NCBI GenBank assembly: GCA_037957365.1
Contig: JARHVA010000639.1
Coordinates: 3,569,501 to 3,633,500, forward strand
Length of the DNA stretch: 64,000 bases
Direction of reading: 5' to 3'
From: Torreya grandis
Lineage: Eukaryota; Streptophyta; Pinopsida; Cupressales; Taxaceae
Below are positions 36,701 to 49,746 of this stretch, piece by piece (positions within the stretch are counted from its first letter, which is position 1; every line of letters begins with the position of its first letter). The notes under the pieces are model-generated. The model did not search any database. It was not told the origin of the DNA and saw only the letters and a list, made by a program, of their open reading frames with translations. The position numbers were made by a program, and so were the translations under genes.

Positions 36701-38219
36701 TCTCTTATTATGAGAAAGTGATAATAGGCCTAGCTTGCATTGTAGTATGATAGACACCAATGATAAGATGTGGGTGGTGGAAGTTCATAATAATTATAAT
36801 GAACATTTAAAGTTTCAACTATCTCATTATTTTTATGCTTTGGAAATGGATCAAAAAATATTTTCATTGATTTGGCTTTAGTTAGCTATGCTTTGGGTGT
36901 TTTTTTAGGATTTTTCACTTCAGTGATATTATCCTCTATCAAATATTGGATTTTATGTCATAAGTTGATGCATCTATTTAGAGTATGGTTGAGGGCCCTG
37001 TGGTAATCACAAAATGCATTAGAATCATAATTATTTGAAAATGCCTAATCATTTCAACCTCTTTGATGGGAGGTATATCTATGACATTACATTTCAAAAA
37101 TTGATAGATAATGTGAGATGGTAGTTTAAAAATATCTATAAAAGGTCTCCTTTGAGGAGCTGATAAAACCATATAAAGCACTGAATATAAGTCTAGGTTT
37201 ACTATTTTCTTTTGCTCATTCTTGTTTTCATTGGGCCTCACCTTATATGGGATATTTTTTTAACTCTTATTAGTGGAATTTAAGCCAATTGTTTACTCTA
37301 ACTTGCCCATGGAGAGAAGTTTGACTTCTCTTTCCTTCACTATATGGCATAAATATGTAAAAGATGGGAACTTTTTAAATAATATAGATTCATGTAATGT
37401 TGGTAATAAAATTTTCTTTAATATGTCCTAGATTTCTCTATCTACCATGGGGATAGTCATCTTTTCTAATATAGATTTATATTGCAAGACATATTAATCT
37501 ATTGGTTCATTAGATTTTTGATTTAGTTGAGTGACTTAAGCATATGAGACTTTTTCACTAATGTTGATTTAAAAATTCACCCAAAACATATATGTGGTTG
37601 GACTAAATGTTGTAGTGGGTTGATTAGGGAGATCGTAGAACCATTGTAATGCATTTTCCTTTAAACTATGAGGGAACAACTTAGTCATAAGCTAATAATT
37701 GGAGACATAGTCTAAACATGATACATGAAAAGTTCCTAGATGATGCTTTGGTTCACCCTTACCATCATATAGAGTAATTTTGGGTGCCACAATTCTAGAT
37801 GGCAAAGGAGTTATCATTACATGCTATGTTAAAAGTGTATGTAGGAGCATATGAGAGTCCAAGGAATGAGATGGTCTAGTGGAAACTCGATAAAGATGTA
37901 ACACCTTCACCTATAAATAATGAATCTCCTACCTAAGGAATTGCACATCTAGAGAGGAAGGATGTGTATTAGCCATAACAAGTGTTTCCACTAGTAAGAG
38001 TTGGCTAGTTATAGCAGGTTTTTGCAAAGTCTAAGTTTCCCTAGTTATAGGTGTAACAATATTAACATCTAGAGGGTTAGAATATTGAATTGCATTGGAC
38101 TTCATAATCTATTCTTGGACAATATGAATAAGGTCATATTGTATATATGAATGAATAAAAATTAAATTTTGTAATTGTATCTTATCAGCTTCATCAAATT
38201 GGTTATCTTATTCTACCAT
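36700..38219 (-). pseudogene. Ty3/gypsy gag
   Basis: From the Met at 38,219 one minus-strand frame runs about 390 codons to about 37,040. It has no indel up to that point but at least eleven TAA/TAG stops. The gag core is clear: 'ITLYDGKGEPKHHLGTF' (about 37,770), then 'LFPHSLKENALQWFYDLPN' (about 37,680-37,625), which fits 'fp.sL.g.A..Wf..Lp'. After it come 'VTQLNQKSNEPID' and 'YVLQYKSILEKM', the family's 'l.qlkQ...Esl.eY..rf' motif. After a frameshift near 37,040 comes 'AFCDYHRALNHTLNRCINL', the Cys/His linker found before protease in plant gypsy elements. The domain order gag then protease places it with the protease at 36.3-36.7 kb. No RT follows. Confidence 0.85.
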
Positions 38220-39205
38220 TTTAGATTGGAAAGTAAGAAAACAAAAAATTATATATTTTGAACCTTTAAAGAAACTAGATCTATGAAAGATTGTACAAAT
38301 AAAATAATGAATAAATTTTGTGAAGTTGATATTAATTGTTGAGCATAGAAAATATAAGGATACAAACCCTAAGATCATCTAAGGCTAGGGTTTTTGAACT
38401 ATTCAAATTAATTTGGGTTCACTAAATGATTTAACTATTTTTGTAATTAATAAAAAACCCTAAGTAGATAAAATACTACATAATAAAATTAAGGAATAAA
38501 ATACTATAGTAACAATAACCACTAATTTGTATAATAATTTATTTATTTTCTTAGCCTAAAAATATAAATGAATTACAAAAGGTGTACTTAGCTCAAAAAT
38601 ATGACCAAAACAAATAAGTGGTAGGTTGGAAAGTGATGTATAAGTAAGGTCAAGTGTAGTTAGTAGGAAACAAGTGTTAAAACCCTCTTTAGTGCATCCC
38701 TCTTTACCAATAGCGCACTATGCTACTGACTTTTTATGTAGTAATATTGACCTGGTGTAGATAAAATAGTGAAACATGGGGTAGACCTTCACTCTATTAT
38801 GGGAAACTTGTGCCTATGTGACCAAGACATAGATCATTGTATGTGTTTTATTTTGACTGATTTCACTATAAAACTCTAAGCCTCCATGCTTGTTAGGATT
38901 TTCGATGAACACAAGTGTAAGAAAAGTGGTGTTAGTATGGTAGGATAGACGTTACCTCAACACCCCATGTGTTGAGCATTGCTTACATACCAATACCTCT
39001 AAATGTGATTAAACCTGATGTAGTTATTCCAATATAAATTTTGGTGCAAGTGAGAGTGATGCTAGTATGCCTAAGTATGAATGCCAATTTAAATTCTTTG
39101 AGTGTGACTTGAAACTAAGAATATGAGTAAAACTGAGCTTTGGGTTATTATAGATGGATGTGTGTAGAAATAAGGGTAAATAGGGATCAATAACCTTAAT
39201 TTTCA

Positions 39206-40005
39206 TGGGCAACAATAAGAAATAATTAACATATTCTAATGCAAAGGACAACAATAGGGGAACTAAACCTTATAGTAGTAACCCCCAATAGGAGATTGAT
39301 TCTATCATGAATTCACTAAAAAACCAAGAAAAACTAGATCAAATTGATGATGAGGTTAACTTACATAAAATGTTCTTTTGATAGTTCATGAAATACTTGT
39401 CTCAAAAAATAGGTTAGCAAGATTCAGGTGAATGATGGTTTATTTTGCACCAAGGAAAAGTAAATAGAAATGTCAAGCCAAATTGAAAAACTTACTAAAA
39501 AAGTATACGAGTCAAAAGGGAGAATCAAGATCTCAAAAATAATCTCAATATGCTAGTGATTTATAGTAAGAAAACCATTAACAATTATATTCAAGGCATG
39601 GAGGGTATTTTGATGCTAATCAGCCCCAATCAAGACAACAAAGAAGAATGCAAACCAAACAAAAATCTCAAAGGTATCTACATCAAGGAGAATAATCAAA
39701 ACCCAATTGGTTCATGGGATACTAAATTCAAGGACGTTACTGAAGGATGGCTCAGTGAGTTAGAAGAGTGGAGAAATTTTCACTAATTGTATTGCATTCT
39801 TTCTTTTATTTTCCATGTTATCTTTGTGTTGCATTTCAGTTTTGTTTGGGCTGAGTATAGGTTGTTTTTAGTTATTTATTATTACTTGTTCATTGATTAT
39901 AGACACTCATGACTATTTGGTTTAAGACCTTGTCTATCTCTTTTTTGTATGGGTAGAGCCCCTAGAAAACCCACTTTTACCTTTTAATAAAAACCTTAAT
40001 TTTCA
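39206..40005 (+). mobile_element. 800-bp retroposon-like insert flanked by a 12-14 bp duplication
   Basis: The sequence AACCTTAATTTTCA occurs at 39,192-39,205 and again at 39,992-40,005. The second copy is directly preceded by AATAAA. Copy B of the surrounding repeat lacks the 800 bp between. Long target duplications plus a short A-rich 3' end after an AATAAA signal are marks of LINE-machinery retroposition. The insert carries one degenerate coiled-coil-like reading frame on the plus strand, so it looks like a processed transcript or a small retroposon. Confidence 0.6.
39309..39786 (+). pseudogene. coiled-coil-like reading frame in the retroposon-like insert
   Basis: A frame starts Met-Asn-Ser-Leu-Lys-Asn at 39,309. 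It is broken by a few stops near codons 25-26 and later, and by at least two frame shifts. It then ends in a clean 78-codon stretch from 39,550 to the TAA at 39,786. The readable parts are charged and heptad-like ('KNQEKLDQIDDEV', 'SQIEKLTKKVYES', 'ENQDLKNNL'). The C-terminus is 'GSWDTKFKDVTEGWLSELEEW'. It is followed by a T-rich 3' region and AATAAA at the insert's end, as a transcript would be. I recognise no family. A retroelement structural protein or a host coiled-coil protein are both possible. Confidence 0.4.
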
Positions 40006-40454
40006 CAACTATTTTTAGGTCTTATCTATGAGAATTATCATCTGAGGGATAAATGAATGAGATTGGTCTTTATATAGTGTTCAAATGCTAGTCGAGACAT
40101 GAAATGAGTTTACTCCAACCCTAAGATTATCTTGGGAGTGGAAATATATTCGTTGGGGTGAAATAAGCTAAGGGGAAATAGGGCTACCCCTTTGGTAATA
40201 ATACACTACGCTATAGACCAAAGGTCACACATTATTATCTAGGTGGATAAAACATGTTAGAAAGGATTTCGATGCTTAGGTGATGGCTTAATGTGGTTTT
40301 TGGTATATCTGGACCTAGTTTAGATGTGCATAAAAGCTAGAAAAGGATCAAAAGAGTCCCTAAGATAAGTCTAGATTTAAGCTAAGGCTAGGTTGGTCTC
40401 AAATGACACTCATTACATTAAATAACATTTTAGATGACTACAAAGGGTAAAATT

Positions 40455-41630
40455 CATGTTTTCATACTCCTACCTTTTATTTTATGATCAAAGGAATGAT
40501 TTATATTCAATTCAATATTCTAACTAATAGCTAAATTAGATTCATAACTAATAATCTTAAGGCCTTTTTAATGTTTGAAAACATCCATTTTTTCCTTTAG
40601 ATAATTAATTAATTTAAGAGATACAATGTCAAATTTACTCTTATCCCCTTTAAAAATTGTATATTTTCTTTCTTTAAAAATTCTCTAAAAATGTGAGGGA
40701 GAACCATAGACAAAATCATTTTCATATTTTTTCTTTTGAAAGGATAACCCTATTGATTCTAGAGACCATAAAGAGAAGTTAGTAAGACCCAATTTACCCA
40801 AACTTAATAAGAATATTACAAAAGACTTGAAAGGTAAAGGTATAGTCCAACATAATATGAGAATTAGTATTATCATAATTCTCACATAGAACACAAAGAT
40901 TGGGGATTGACAAACCCATTTTTTGGAGATTATAAATAATAAGGATTTTATTTTAGATAGCTAACTAGAAGAATAAAGTCACTTTTAGGATCAAATTTTT
41001 AATCCATAATTTTTCCCAAGGAAACCCATCAAGGGTAGTTTCAATAGACACATTATGTGTTGATTTAACCAAGAATTGATGATCCATATTATCTACCCAA
41101 ATGAGATCATCCTCCCTTAAAAATATCCTAATGAAATAACTTTATAACATAAAGATAATATTAGAAATAATTTTAGTCTGCTTAGGAATAGAAAAATCCA
41201 ACTATATCATCTTCCACTCTTTACCAATTCCACAATCAAAGGTGTAGTCCTCCATGATGTTCCCATATTTCATTTTAATTTGAACATAAATTTCATTCCA
41301 AGGATCAACCTAAATAAGAGGAAGGTCAAAGATCCATTTATCTTCCTAAAACTAAACTCTATCTCCTTTACCAATTTCCATTTAGAACCCTTCAAAATAA
41401 TATGTCTACATCTGATTAACCAATTCTAAAAGGAGGAGCCTTATGGGATATTATCTTATTGAAGCCAAGAAACATTATGCCAATGTGTCAAATATTTTAC
41501 TTTCAATAACTCAATCCATAAATTTGTTTCCTTAAGGAACCTCTAACCCAGTTTAAAAGTCATTGCTTTACTCATTGGCCTTGATTTAAATTTTAAGGGA
41601 TTTATGACATGTAAACCCTAGGTTATTAAA
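40455..41630 (-). pseudogene. second LINE fragment (zf-RVT region and C-terminal tail)
   Basis: The minus strand reads 'FLKETNLWIELLKVKYL' and 'GSSF.NWLIRCRHIILKGS' (about 41,540-41,390), the post-RT region of plant LINEs. It continues with 'DDLIWVDNMDHQFLVKSTH' (about 41,115) and 'PWEKLWIKNLILKVTLFF' (about 41,020), then 'NLQKMGLSIPNLCVLCENYD' (about 40,925), matching zf-RVT: d.liW...G.fsvks, W..lW......kvk.F, .n..krG......C..C. A Lys/Phe-rich tail continues to about 40,460. RT and RNase H are absent. It is less like the 20-23.7 kb LINE than a copy would be, so it is a separate insertion. It lies between two LTR-like direct repeats. Confidence 0.75.
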
Positions 41631-41813
41631 GGGTTGAAATAGTAAATTAGGGGAGAAATAGGTAATAAATACAACCACTACTTAAAATATTTGACCTAAT
41701 TAATTATTTTAAAAATATCAATGAATCACATAAGTATGTAATTAGCTAGAAACTAACATACAGATGATCTATAGGTTGAAAATTAGCACATAAGTTGATT
41801 AGGGTATCAAAAA

Positions 41814-42835
41814 TAGGATCCAGGTGTCAAACTTCCTCTTGGATACTACCATGGTTCTTTAGACAATAGTTCATTATACTAGGGTCCTCTATTCCATGTT
41901 AGTGTCCTTATGCAGGGTTTGATGTGAACTTCTAGGAGTAGCTATGTTTGAGTCTAATATGCATATTCTTGTGCATACAAAACTTATTTCACTATCTGTG
42001 CACTATTTTTGACTAATAAGTGAGAAAAACGTAAACTTCAACATTGTTAAGGTATTTGAGGAACATAAATAGTAAAAGTGTGGTGTTAGCTGGGTATTAT
42101 GGACATCCTTAACACCACATTATGTTGAGAGTTACCTACATACCAATACCTTGAGAGGGTATCAATCATGATGTAGTTCTCCTAATCTAAGTATTGGTAC
42201 AAGTGCAAGTACAAGTGATGCTAGTATGAATGTTAGCTTGGGTGCTTTGAGTGAGGCTTGAGACTATCAATCTATGTAATCTGAGCTTGGGAAATTTTTA
42301 TATGGTTGTATGTATAACTTGGGTAGAATAGGGATCAATGACTCTAATATTGCACAACTTGTTCTGAGCTTGTTTGTTTGTATTTGCATCTAATTTCCAT
42401 CTAGTGGATAAAGGGATAAAAGTGGTGTATATATACTAATTAGATGCTTTTACAGAGTCTGAATTAGGTCTAAATTGACCTTAGGTGTCTTAGGAATTAA
42501 AAATATATCTGTTGGGGTTGAAAAGAAATAAGGAACACTAGTGCAGTCCCTTGGTCACTAGTGTAGTGAGATAATATCCAAAGGGGTACACTATTGTGTA
42601 AGTGGAAAAACATGGGTACTAAGGACTTATATCCCTAGGGGAAGGTTAGGACCAATTTTAGGATGTTTAGGGATGTGAAATGCCTACATAAAAGTTGGAT
42701 AAGGGTTTAAATAGGCCTTAAGATAGGTCTTGGGATAAACTAGGGATGGGTGGTCTCAAGAGAAACTCATTACACTCAAGTGACATTCTATATGACTAAA
42801 TTCTCCTCTCGCCTTATTATATAAATTTATCAAAG
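41814..42835. repeat. LTR-like direct repeat copy B
   Basis: An uninterrupted copy of about 1.02 kb, the counterpart of the split copy A at 38.66-40.50 kb. The ends are approximate. No PBS or PPT was recognised beside it. Confidence 0.55.
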
Positions 42836-43885
42836 TGAAATAACTAGTATAAAGGAAAAATAAGCATACCTAGACTTACCTAAGAGGCAAATCCCTTGAA
42901 TTTGGGTCGAATATGTGGAGCATGCTCCATTATGTATCTTAAAAATGAAACATAGATGAATCAGTACTTACTTAAAGAATGTCAAAAGTAAATAAAAAAA
43001 TTGATTAAAAAGATAAAAGAGAGAGGAAAATAACAAATACACCTCACTAGGTATGTGAACCAATACAAAAACCTAATGTCATCTTATGTGTGCATGTAAA
43101 TGGTGATTAAATCAATGAATAGATTACACTGATATGATGGCTTGCTCAATCCCCATGTCTAGGTGGACTAAGAACTCAATCCAATTTTGAATCCATCATT
43201 ACCCACCCCTACTTAGTGGATCATACAATATGAATAACTTATATTGGACTAATGTCTTGTCTAACCCTCTTATGTAGGTGGCTTAAGAATTCAATTAGGT
43301 TATGACTCCATCATTAGCTACCCATGTGTAGTAGATGCATCTATGAATGAAACTGTATGATGTAATTAAAACTATGTAAGATGGGTCTGGAGCCACTTAG
43401 AAACTCTAAAATGTAAAATAGCCAAGGGCCCTCTCAAGCACTCAAGAATGTAGATCAAGAACTATGCAAAAATTCCAACCACTATATAAAGAATAAGGAA
43501 TTAAAATGGTGTGAAATCTAGTGAAAATGGTGTTTTAAGTATAAAATTTAGATAATTACATGGATTTATCATTTCATCTGAGATGATTTGGTGCAAAATT
43601 GATCATGTGGAAATAATGTGTCATGCACATGCCCCCAATTTTGATATCTATACATATGGATTCTATACTAAGTGGTCATAGTATATGTCTATGTATATCT
43701 AAAACTAAAATTGGAGTGATAATTTCACACATGATGCCCCCAATCTGATCAAACTTGGTATGATTCTATATAAAATTTGGCATAAATTGATCAAATTTGA
43801 TAACCTATGACTAAAATTATGCAAATCTAGATTGTAACTAGTGTGTCCTGTCAAATCTATATTTTCCTAATTTTGGGGATATTAG

Positions 43886-45520
43886 ATAGTAGTGCATGTT
43901 GGAATCACTAAAACTAAGAGGGGGTGAATTAGTGTTCTAAAACAATCTTTTCTTTTAACTAAACAAGATTAACCTTTCAAACCAATATAGTGATTAAATA
44001 ATGCATAGAGAAGCAATCACATAAACATGAAGCAAGATATCAACACATGGACATAAGAGATATGTGGGAAACACTCATGGGGTATAAAACCCACTAAAAC
44101 ATATCTTGTAATATAGTCTTATAAACCTAAGAATTAATATTTAGTGAGGAACCAACCCCACAAAGAGCACCAACCCCTCACTAGTCAAACACCAACTCAA
44201 CAAGTCCTTTAACAAGATCCAAATTGAAAGGAGGAATCAAAACCCTAAGTGACTTAACACAAAGATAGAAACTTGACGGAAAATTATGCAAGCACAAACC
44301 TCTAATGCATCTCCCACTCCCTTTGACTAAGCACCAACTTAGCAAGGACAAACTTAATCACCTTCACAATACCTTGCTGCTCAACCAATATATGGTGACC
44401 TTTTCTTTAGCTCTTTATCTACTCTATTCATTGTCATACATTAGGAACACATATTTGATGAAATTATGATATTCTCTCAATCAACACAATATCACTCCTT
44501 CAAAACTCTCAAATTATCTCTTCAAATAAGTAAATATACCCTTTTACTTTACTCAATTAGCCCCTTTTTTACTAAGTTAGGTCATATGACCTTGGTTATC
44601 ATACTTAAAAATTATAATGTATATTAATGACTAATCCTATACTTCTATTTTATGGTATATATTACCTCCTTATACTCCTTAATGTGCTCTTTTATTCACT
44701 TGCACTCTCATTCCTTTTGCACACCCAAATAGGCCTATTATGACTTATATAAACACAAGACTCTTTTTTGCATAGACCTTGGTTGGCCAAAAAAATTTAC
44801 ACTCTTGGATTATCCTTAAAATTTGTCAAATAAAACTTTACACAAAATAATAGGATCACCATTAGGTTGGCCAAACTCACTTCGACCACTTTCTCTTCTT
44901 AGGCATACTTAGAGACCTAATGCATTAGCTCTATCTCAAGTAACATGTTACACTTAACCTTATTAAAAATTATTGAGCCTAAAAACACAAATTAAAACTT
45001 TAAAAAAAATTAAAATAGACCCATGATAACATCCATTTTGGTATATACCACATTTTAGTCCAATTCACTACTTGGACTACACCATTAGGTATATTCACAA
45101 TTAGGCCTTCTTACTGCCAAAAAGTCTATCAACAAAAACTAAAGAATAAAAAAACTTTTTCAAAAAAACATACCCTTTAATCACTTGGAAAAAACCTCCA
45201 TGACCTCATTCATCACCATGTGATTTATTAATTGTAACATAGATCTTAAATTATCAAACTCACTTCTACAACATGACCACTCAAAACTATTGAATGTTCC
45301 AAAACTTAATCATGAAAAATTAAATAGCCATACTTGAATAGGGACTTATAATGTATAATAATACATTTAAATTAACATTTGAGATATAAAAAAACATATT
45401 AATATGAAATATATTCTTCAAATCTAATGAAATCACATCAAACTCATCTCTACTAGATGACTACATAAAAGTGCCAAAAGCCTTTCAACATAGTCATGAT
45501 GATTATTGATTTAAACTCTT
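43886..45520 (-). repeat. LTR-like repeat, copy 1 of a family also at 61.1-62.7 kb
   Basis: From 'agagggggtgaatt' (about 43,918) to 'cctttcaacatagt' (about 45,496) it aligns over about 1.6 kb with 61,085-62,656 on the same strand. It includes repeated AGAGCACCAACCC phrases that also occur in the LTRs of the 49.5-57.0 kb copia element. On the minus strand its end (...CACCCCCTCT...) parallels the 3' end of those LTRs. The repeat may continue upward, since a polypurine-like AAAGGGAAGAT occurs on the minus strand at 47,416-47,426, followed by a copia-LTR-like start. Confidence 0.55.
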
Positions 45521-48500
45521 ATAAGGATACTTTAAAAATTACTTATGCATATGAATATTTATTATGTGAATTATATAATGTATTCCATTATATATATCAA
45601 AATATATAGTGTCAACCATTGATCTTACAGACCAATCTATTGACCTTCTCTCTCATAGTCCTTACACAACTAGATAAGCCATTTTGGCTTCCATATTTTA
45701 GCTTATTAAAGTGAATATCAACCTTATATCAAGAACATAAAGGTAATATAAATTAAAAAAACATAAAAATGTGTATTATAAACATCAAATATTGATATAA
45801 CATTTTATACTCATCACTCCATCTTGCATACCTAGAATTGTCATTCTATTTTGATAACCAATCATGGTGAACATGCAGTATAATACATGTGTATACATAA
45901 TAAATAAGTTTTTATACATTAATATGATACTTATATATATTTTAAACATATAAAAACATAAATATATAGATTTATATTTGAAAATATGGAATATATAGAC
46001 CAATTTTTTAACCTTACACCTTCACTATCTCATCTTCACTAGATAGGTCATCTTATGAAAAAACATTTCAATAGTTTCATTAACCTCCAAAAAATATAAA
46101 CAATATTTACATGTGTTATAGGTATTTAAAAATAATCTCATGTAATTTTATTTATTCCTAATCCATGGTAACACATCCCTACTCTCATTCTCACTTTTGC
46201 CTAGTTTTTTTCACTGTCTTCACTATTAGGCCTTTTAGCGATAGGTCAACTTATATGACCATTTTAGAAATTTTGAATTATTTAACCTAATTATAAATCA
46301 CCATGGTAATGAGACATAACTCTCAATATTTAACCTCCATCCATTATGTAACTTTGACTTAGTTAACCCTACTTGTTATACCAAATTTATGAGAAATAAG
46401 GATTTTCCTATAGGTTGCACTTACTCATCCGATAGACCAATACCACCTAAAGGTACCTAGGAGAGTCTTATACATGATCCAATAATAAAAATAGATCAAA
46501 AAAACCATTTTTATCCATTTACAACAATATATTCTAAATTGAGTCATAATGAGGGTTTAAGGATGGTTTTAAACCAGTTTTCATTCTTAACATTTGTTCA
46601 TATAACTCTACCCCTAAAACCAAATCCTAGTGATTGTAAAATATTTTTGTGACCATTTTACATCTTTACATAAGATTTTAGCTTCCCATGAAATAGTCAC
46701 ACATTACAACAAGCATCAAAAAGTCCTTCTTAGGTCTGTAACATTCCATTCTAACACTCAAGAAACTTTCAAACTCATTTCCATGATTTTTCCTTCAAAT
46801 TAGGACCTCAAACTACATCAATATACTTGAAAAATCATTTCAAACCTAAATACATGCTCACATGATCTAAAAATCCTCTAAACCTAATCATGACACCTCA
46901 TTTTACCACCTAAGGCTTAAGACTAAGTCCATAAGAAGACCACTAAAGAAGAGCATACCTCTTTGGCTCACTCTGAGAGTCATGTGACTAAATAAACACC
47001 TGTATCACATGATTTAACATTGAATTAAATAATTTTAAGTTCATAAACATACATTTCACCACCATCATGCCTCTACAAGTTATACCCATGCTTAAGAACT
47101 AGTCTATCTCACACCCTACTAGGCACCATACCACTTTGAGATCTTCAATAGACCTTATATAGCTCACTACTCATGTACAAACATCTGAGACTAGATCCAC
47201 ATCATCTCCCATAAATTTACTTTGACCAAGTCTTATTAAACCATATAGGTCACTACCCAAGACTGAATTATCCTTCTTAAACACACAAGGCCTCACACTT
47301 CCTTTAGCATAAATGACCTCAAGAATATGACATCAAAGATAACTCTCACCTTATTGATCCTTCTTGATATCAATGATGGTACACAAACACATGACATCAA
47401 TAAAAACTTTCGATAATCTTCCCTTTGTCATTGATGTCAAACCACATTCATGGAAAACCACAAATGAACTAATCCCTCTCAAACTACACTACTCTCACCA
47501 AGCTGCTTATTTCTCAAATTTAATAATTTCATTAAGAATGTTTATCATATAGGAAATTGGACCATCAAGAACTTTATCCCCCTTTGACATTAATGATAAA
47601 GGGTCATATACACTCTCACAAGGTCACTCATACATAATCCATTGATCCTTAGACCTGAGCACTCATAGAACCAACAAGCTCCCACTTTTTCCATACATAC
47701 TTCTCTTCAAGCTTATCAATCCATCTTGGCTTAGATCAATTCATAGTGTCTTCATGAAAACACATGGTCAAATAGCTCTTGTTAAGAATAACATAGAATT
47801 TTTATTATCCTTAGGATTTTGAACATATTAATGTCATTCAAAATATGAAAAAAAATCCATTTATGACATTATGAGGTCATCTTGACATAAAAATATCATT
47901 TAAAGTCATGACATAACCTCTATTGAAACACAACTTCAATATTCTTCAAGATTACTAGAAACTTGTCATGCTATAGGAATGATCACATTTAGATCTTTTT
48001 TGCTCACCTTAAGGGCACAACCAACTTATAATCTCACTCTTATAACCAACTCCAAACCATGGATCACATGATCAACACTTTATATCTTCAAAGGAATTGG
48101 TCTTATATACCAATCTTCAACTCTCACACCACTTGTTCTATCTTTTCTACTTAAACATAACCTTGCACTTAAACAAGCATTGAAAACATGATAACTATTA
48201 TAAGAAACATTGAAACAAATTCATATAACACTCCACAAATATATATATAAGTTAAATAAAATCCATTTGCATCATGAACATTCCCATTAAGTTTTATAGA
48301 CATAAGAAGCCTTGAAACCCTCATACCTTTTTTCATTATTTCTTTGAGCTAATTCTTCATAACTAGGATAAATATAACCATTTAAAAGTACTAAAATGAT
48401 ATTTAAGACCTTAAGACACATCGAACTACTTTGATCATCCATCCAAAGTGACCAAAAGGTCCACGTCTCTCATCAAGTCACTTTATGTCTGCCAAAAACA

Positions 48501-49526
48501 TAGACCTTAAGTATAGTCCTCTTTCATTGAAATTTTTGTACATAGACATACTTTTAGAACTTCCTTAATGCATGGAACTAGAATATAATGAGGTAAAAAC
48601 ATCATCCAACACTCATAACACTAATTCAAGATCAAAATATAGGTGCTAAATCCACTTAAGTCATATTGGGTTCTTTAAACAACAACATAGTCAACAAACT
48701 TTGACTTTGACCTATAATAAATGCACTTGTATGGACATTCAAGTCTCCAAAATACTTTGAGGATAATATATAAGAATCATACTTCATCTTTACCTTTTAC
48801 ACCAACATGTTTTGATCTCTTCCATGTCTTATATAGGCAAAAAAATTCTCTCAGGTCCCAAAAACTCATGCACAATCATTTGAATTCAAACCCCAACATC
48901 TATATTTTTTAATGCCCAATGAACATTTCTTGAAGCATAAATTTGATAGTCTCTAGCATGTCACTACACATAAGACCAACTTTGGAAGCTCATAACTTGA
49001 GCTATAAAATACATCAAGATACAAAACTTGTAGGGAAGGATCTTGACATTATAGAAAACACTTCCATAAAACCCTTTTAACCAGAGTTGACTTTCTAGGT
49101 ACATATAATAAATTTAAAAAAAACTAGTATCTTCATACCTACATGATGTTCAATGATAGTCTAGTTTATCTTGAGATAGAATGGTACTATTTCTCTCTCT
49201 AAAGGATCATGAGAAACACTAGAACCTCACAAATGTGTCTAATCCTATATCACCTTAGTGACCTACAAACACTCTTTGCACCTAACCACAACAAAACAAG
49301 CTTCCTAAATCTCTAAAGAATCTTACATATGTTCCCCCTATCACCATGCATATCTTTGTCTACTTAAATTTGAAAAATTTAACCAATCTCTTGAACCATC
49401 ATTCATCCTTAGATAGACTTTTTAGACCACCTTGGAAAGACTCTAATGACCTTAGGAATAATTTCAAACATATTAACTATTGTTAACTATTTTGACCATA
49501 AGTCAAAATAGGTCAACCCCATATAG
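45521..49526. other. non-coding AT-rich sequence, probably LTR or internal DNA of an old copia-like element
   Basis: No protein motif was recognised on either strand. Minus-strand signals are: the polypurine-like tract noted at 47,416-47,426, followed by TATCGAAAG and TTGATGTCA, similar to the copia LTR start at 50,550; and a TATA-like CCTATATAAGAC at about 48,826-48,837. These suggest LTR sequence but could not be paired. Confidence 0.3.
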
Positions 49527-49531
49527 TATAA

Positions 49532-49661
49532 TTTTAAGCATGACATATACTGAGAGGGGGGTGAATCAGTATATCCTATATCTTATAAATATTTTACTTA
49601 ATCAAACTCCACTTAACCATACATTCAAGATTTGGAATTAAACTGAAACAATAAAATACAC

Positions 49662-49746
<85 letters not shown>

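Larger units (their letters stand above)
38664..40495. repeat. LTR-like direct repeat copy A, interrupted
   Basis: The parts 38,664-39,205 and 40,006-40,495 together align with 41,814-42,835. Shared phrases include 'gtgatgctagtatg', 'tagggatcaat', 'tatatctgttggggt' or 'tatattcgttggggt', and 'ggtctcaa.tgacactcattaca'. The copy is split by an 800-bp insert at 39,206-40,005. The strand of the parent element is unclear. Copy A lies just upstream of the minus-strand gypsy gag and could be its 5' LTR. Confidence 0.55.

Noticed and set aside
47364..47552. 62-codon plus-strand frame near the putative polypurine tract
   Set aside because: No family motif, and the frame overlaps signals on the other strand. 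Probably chance.
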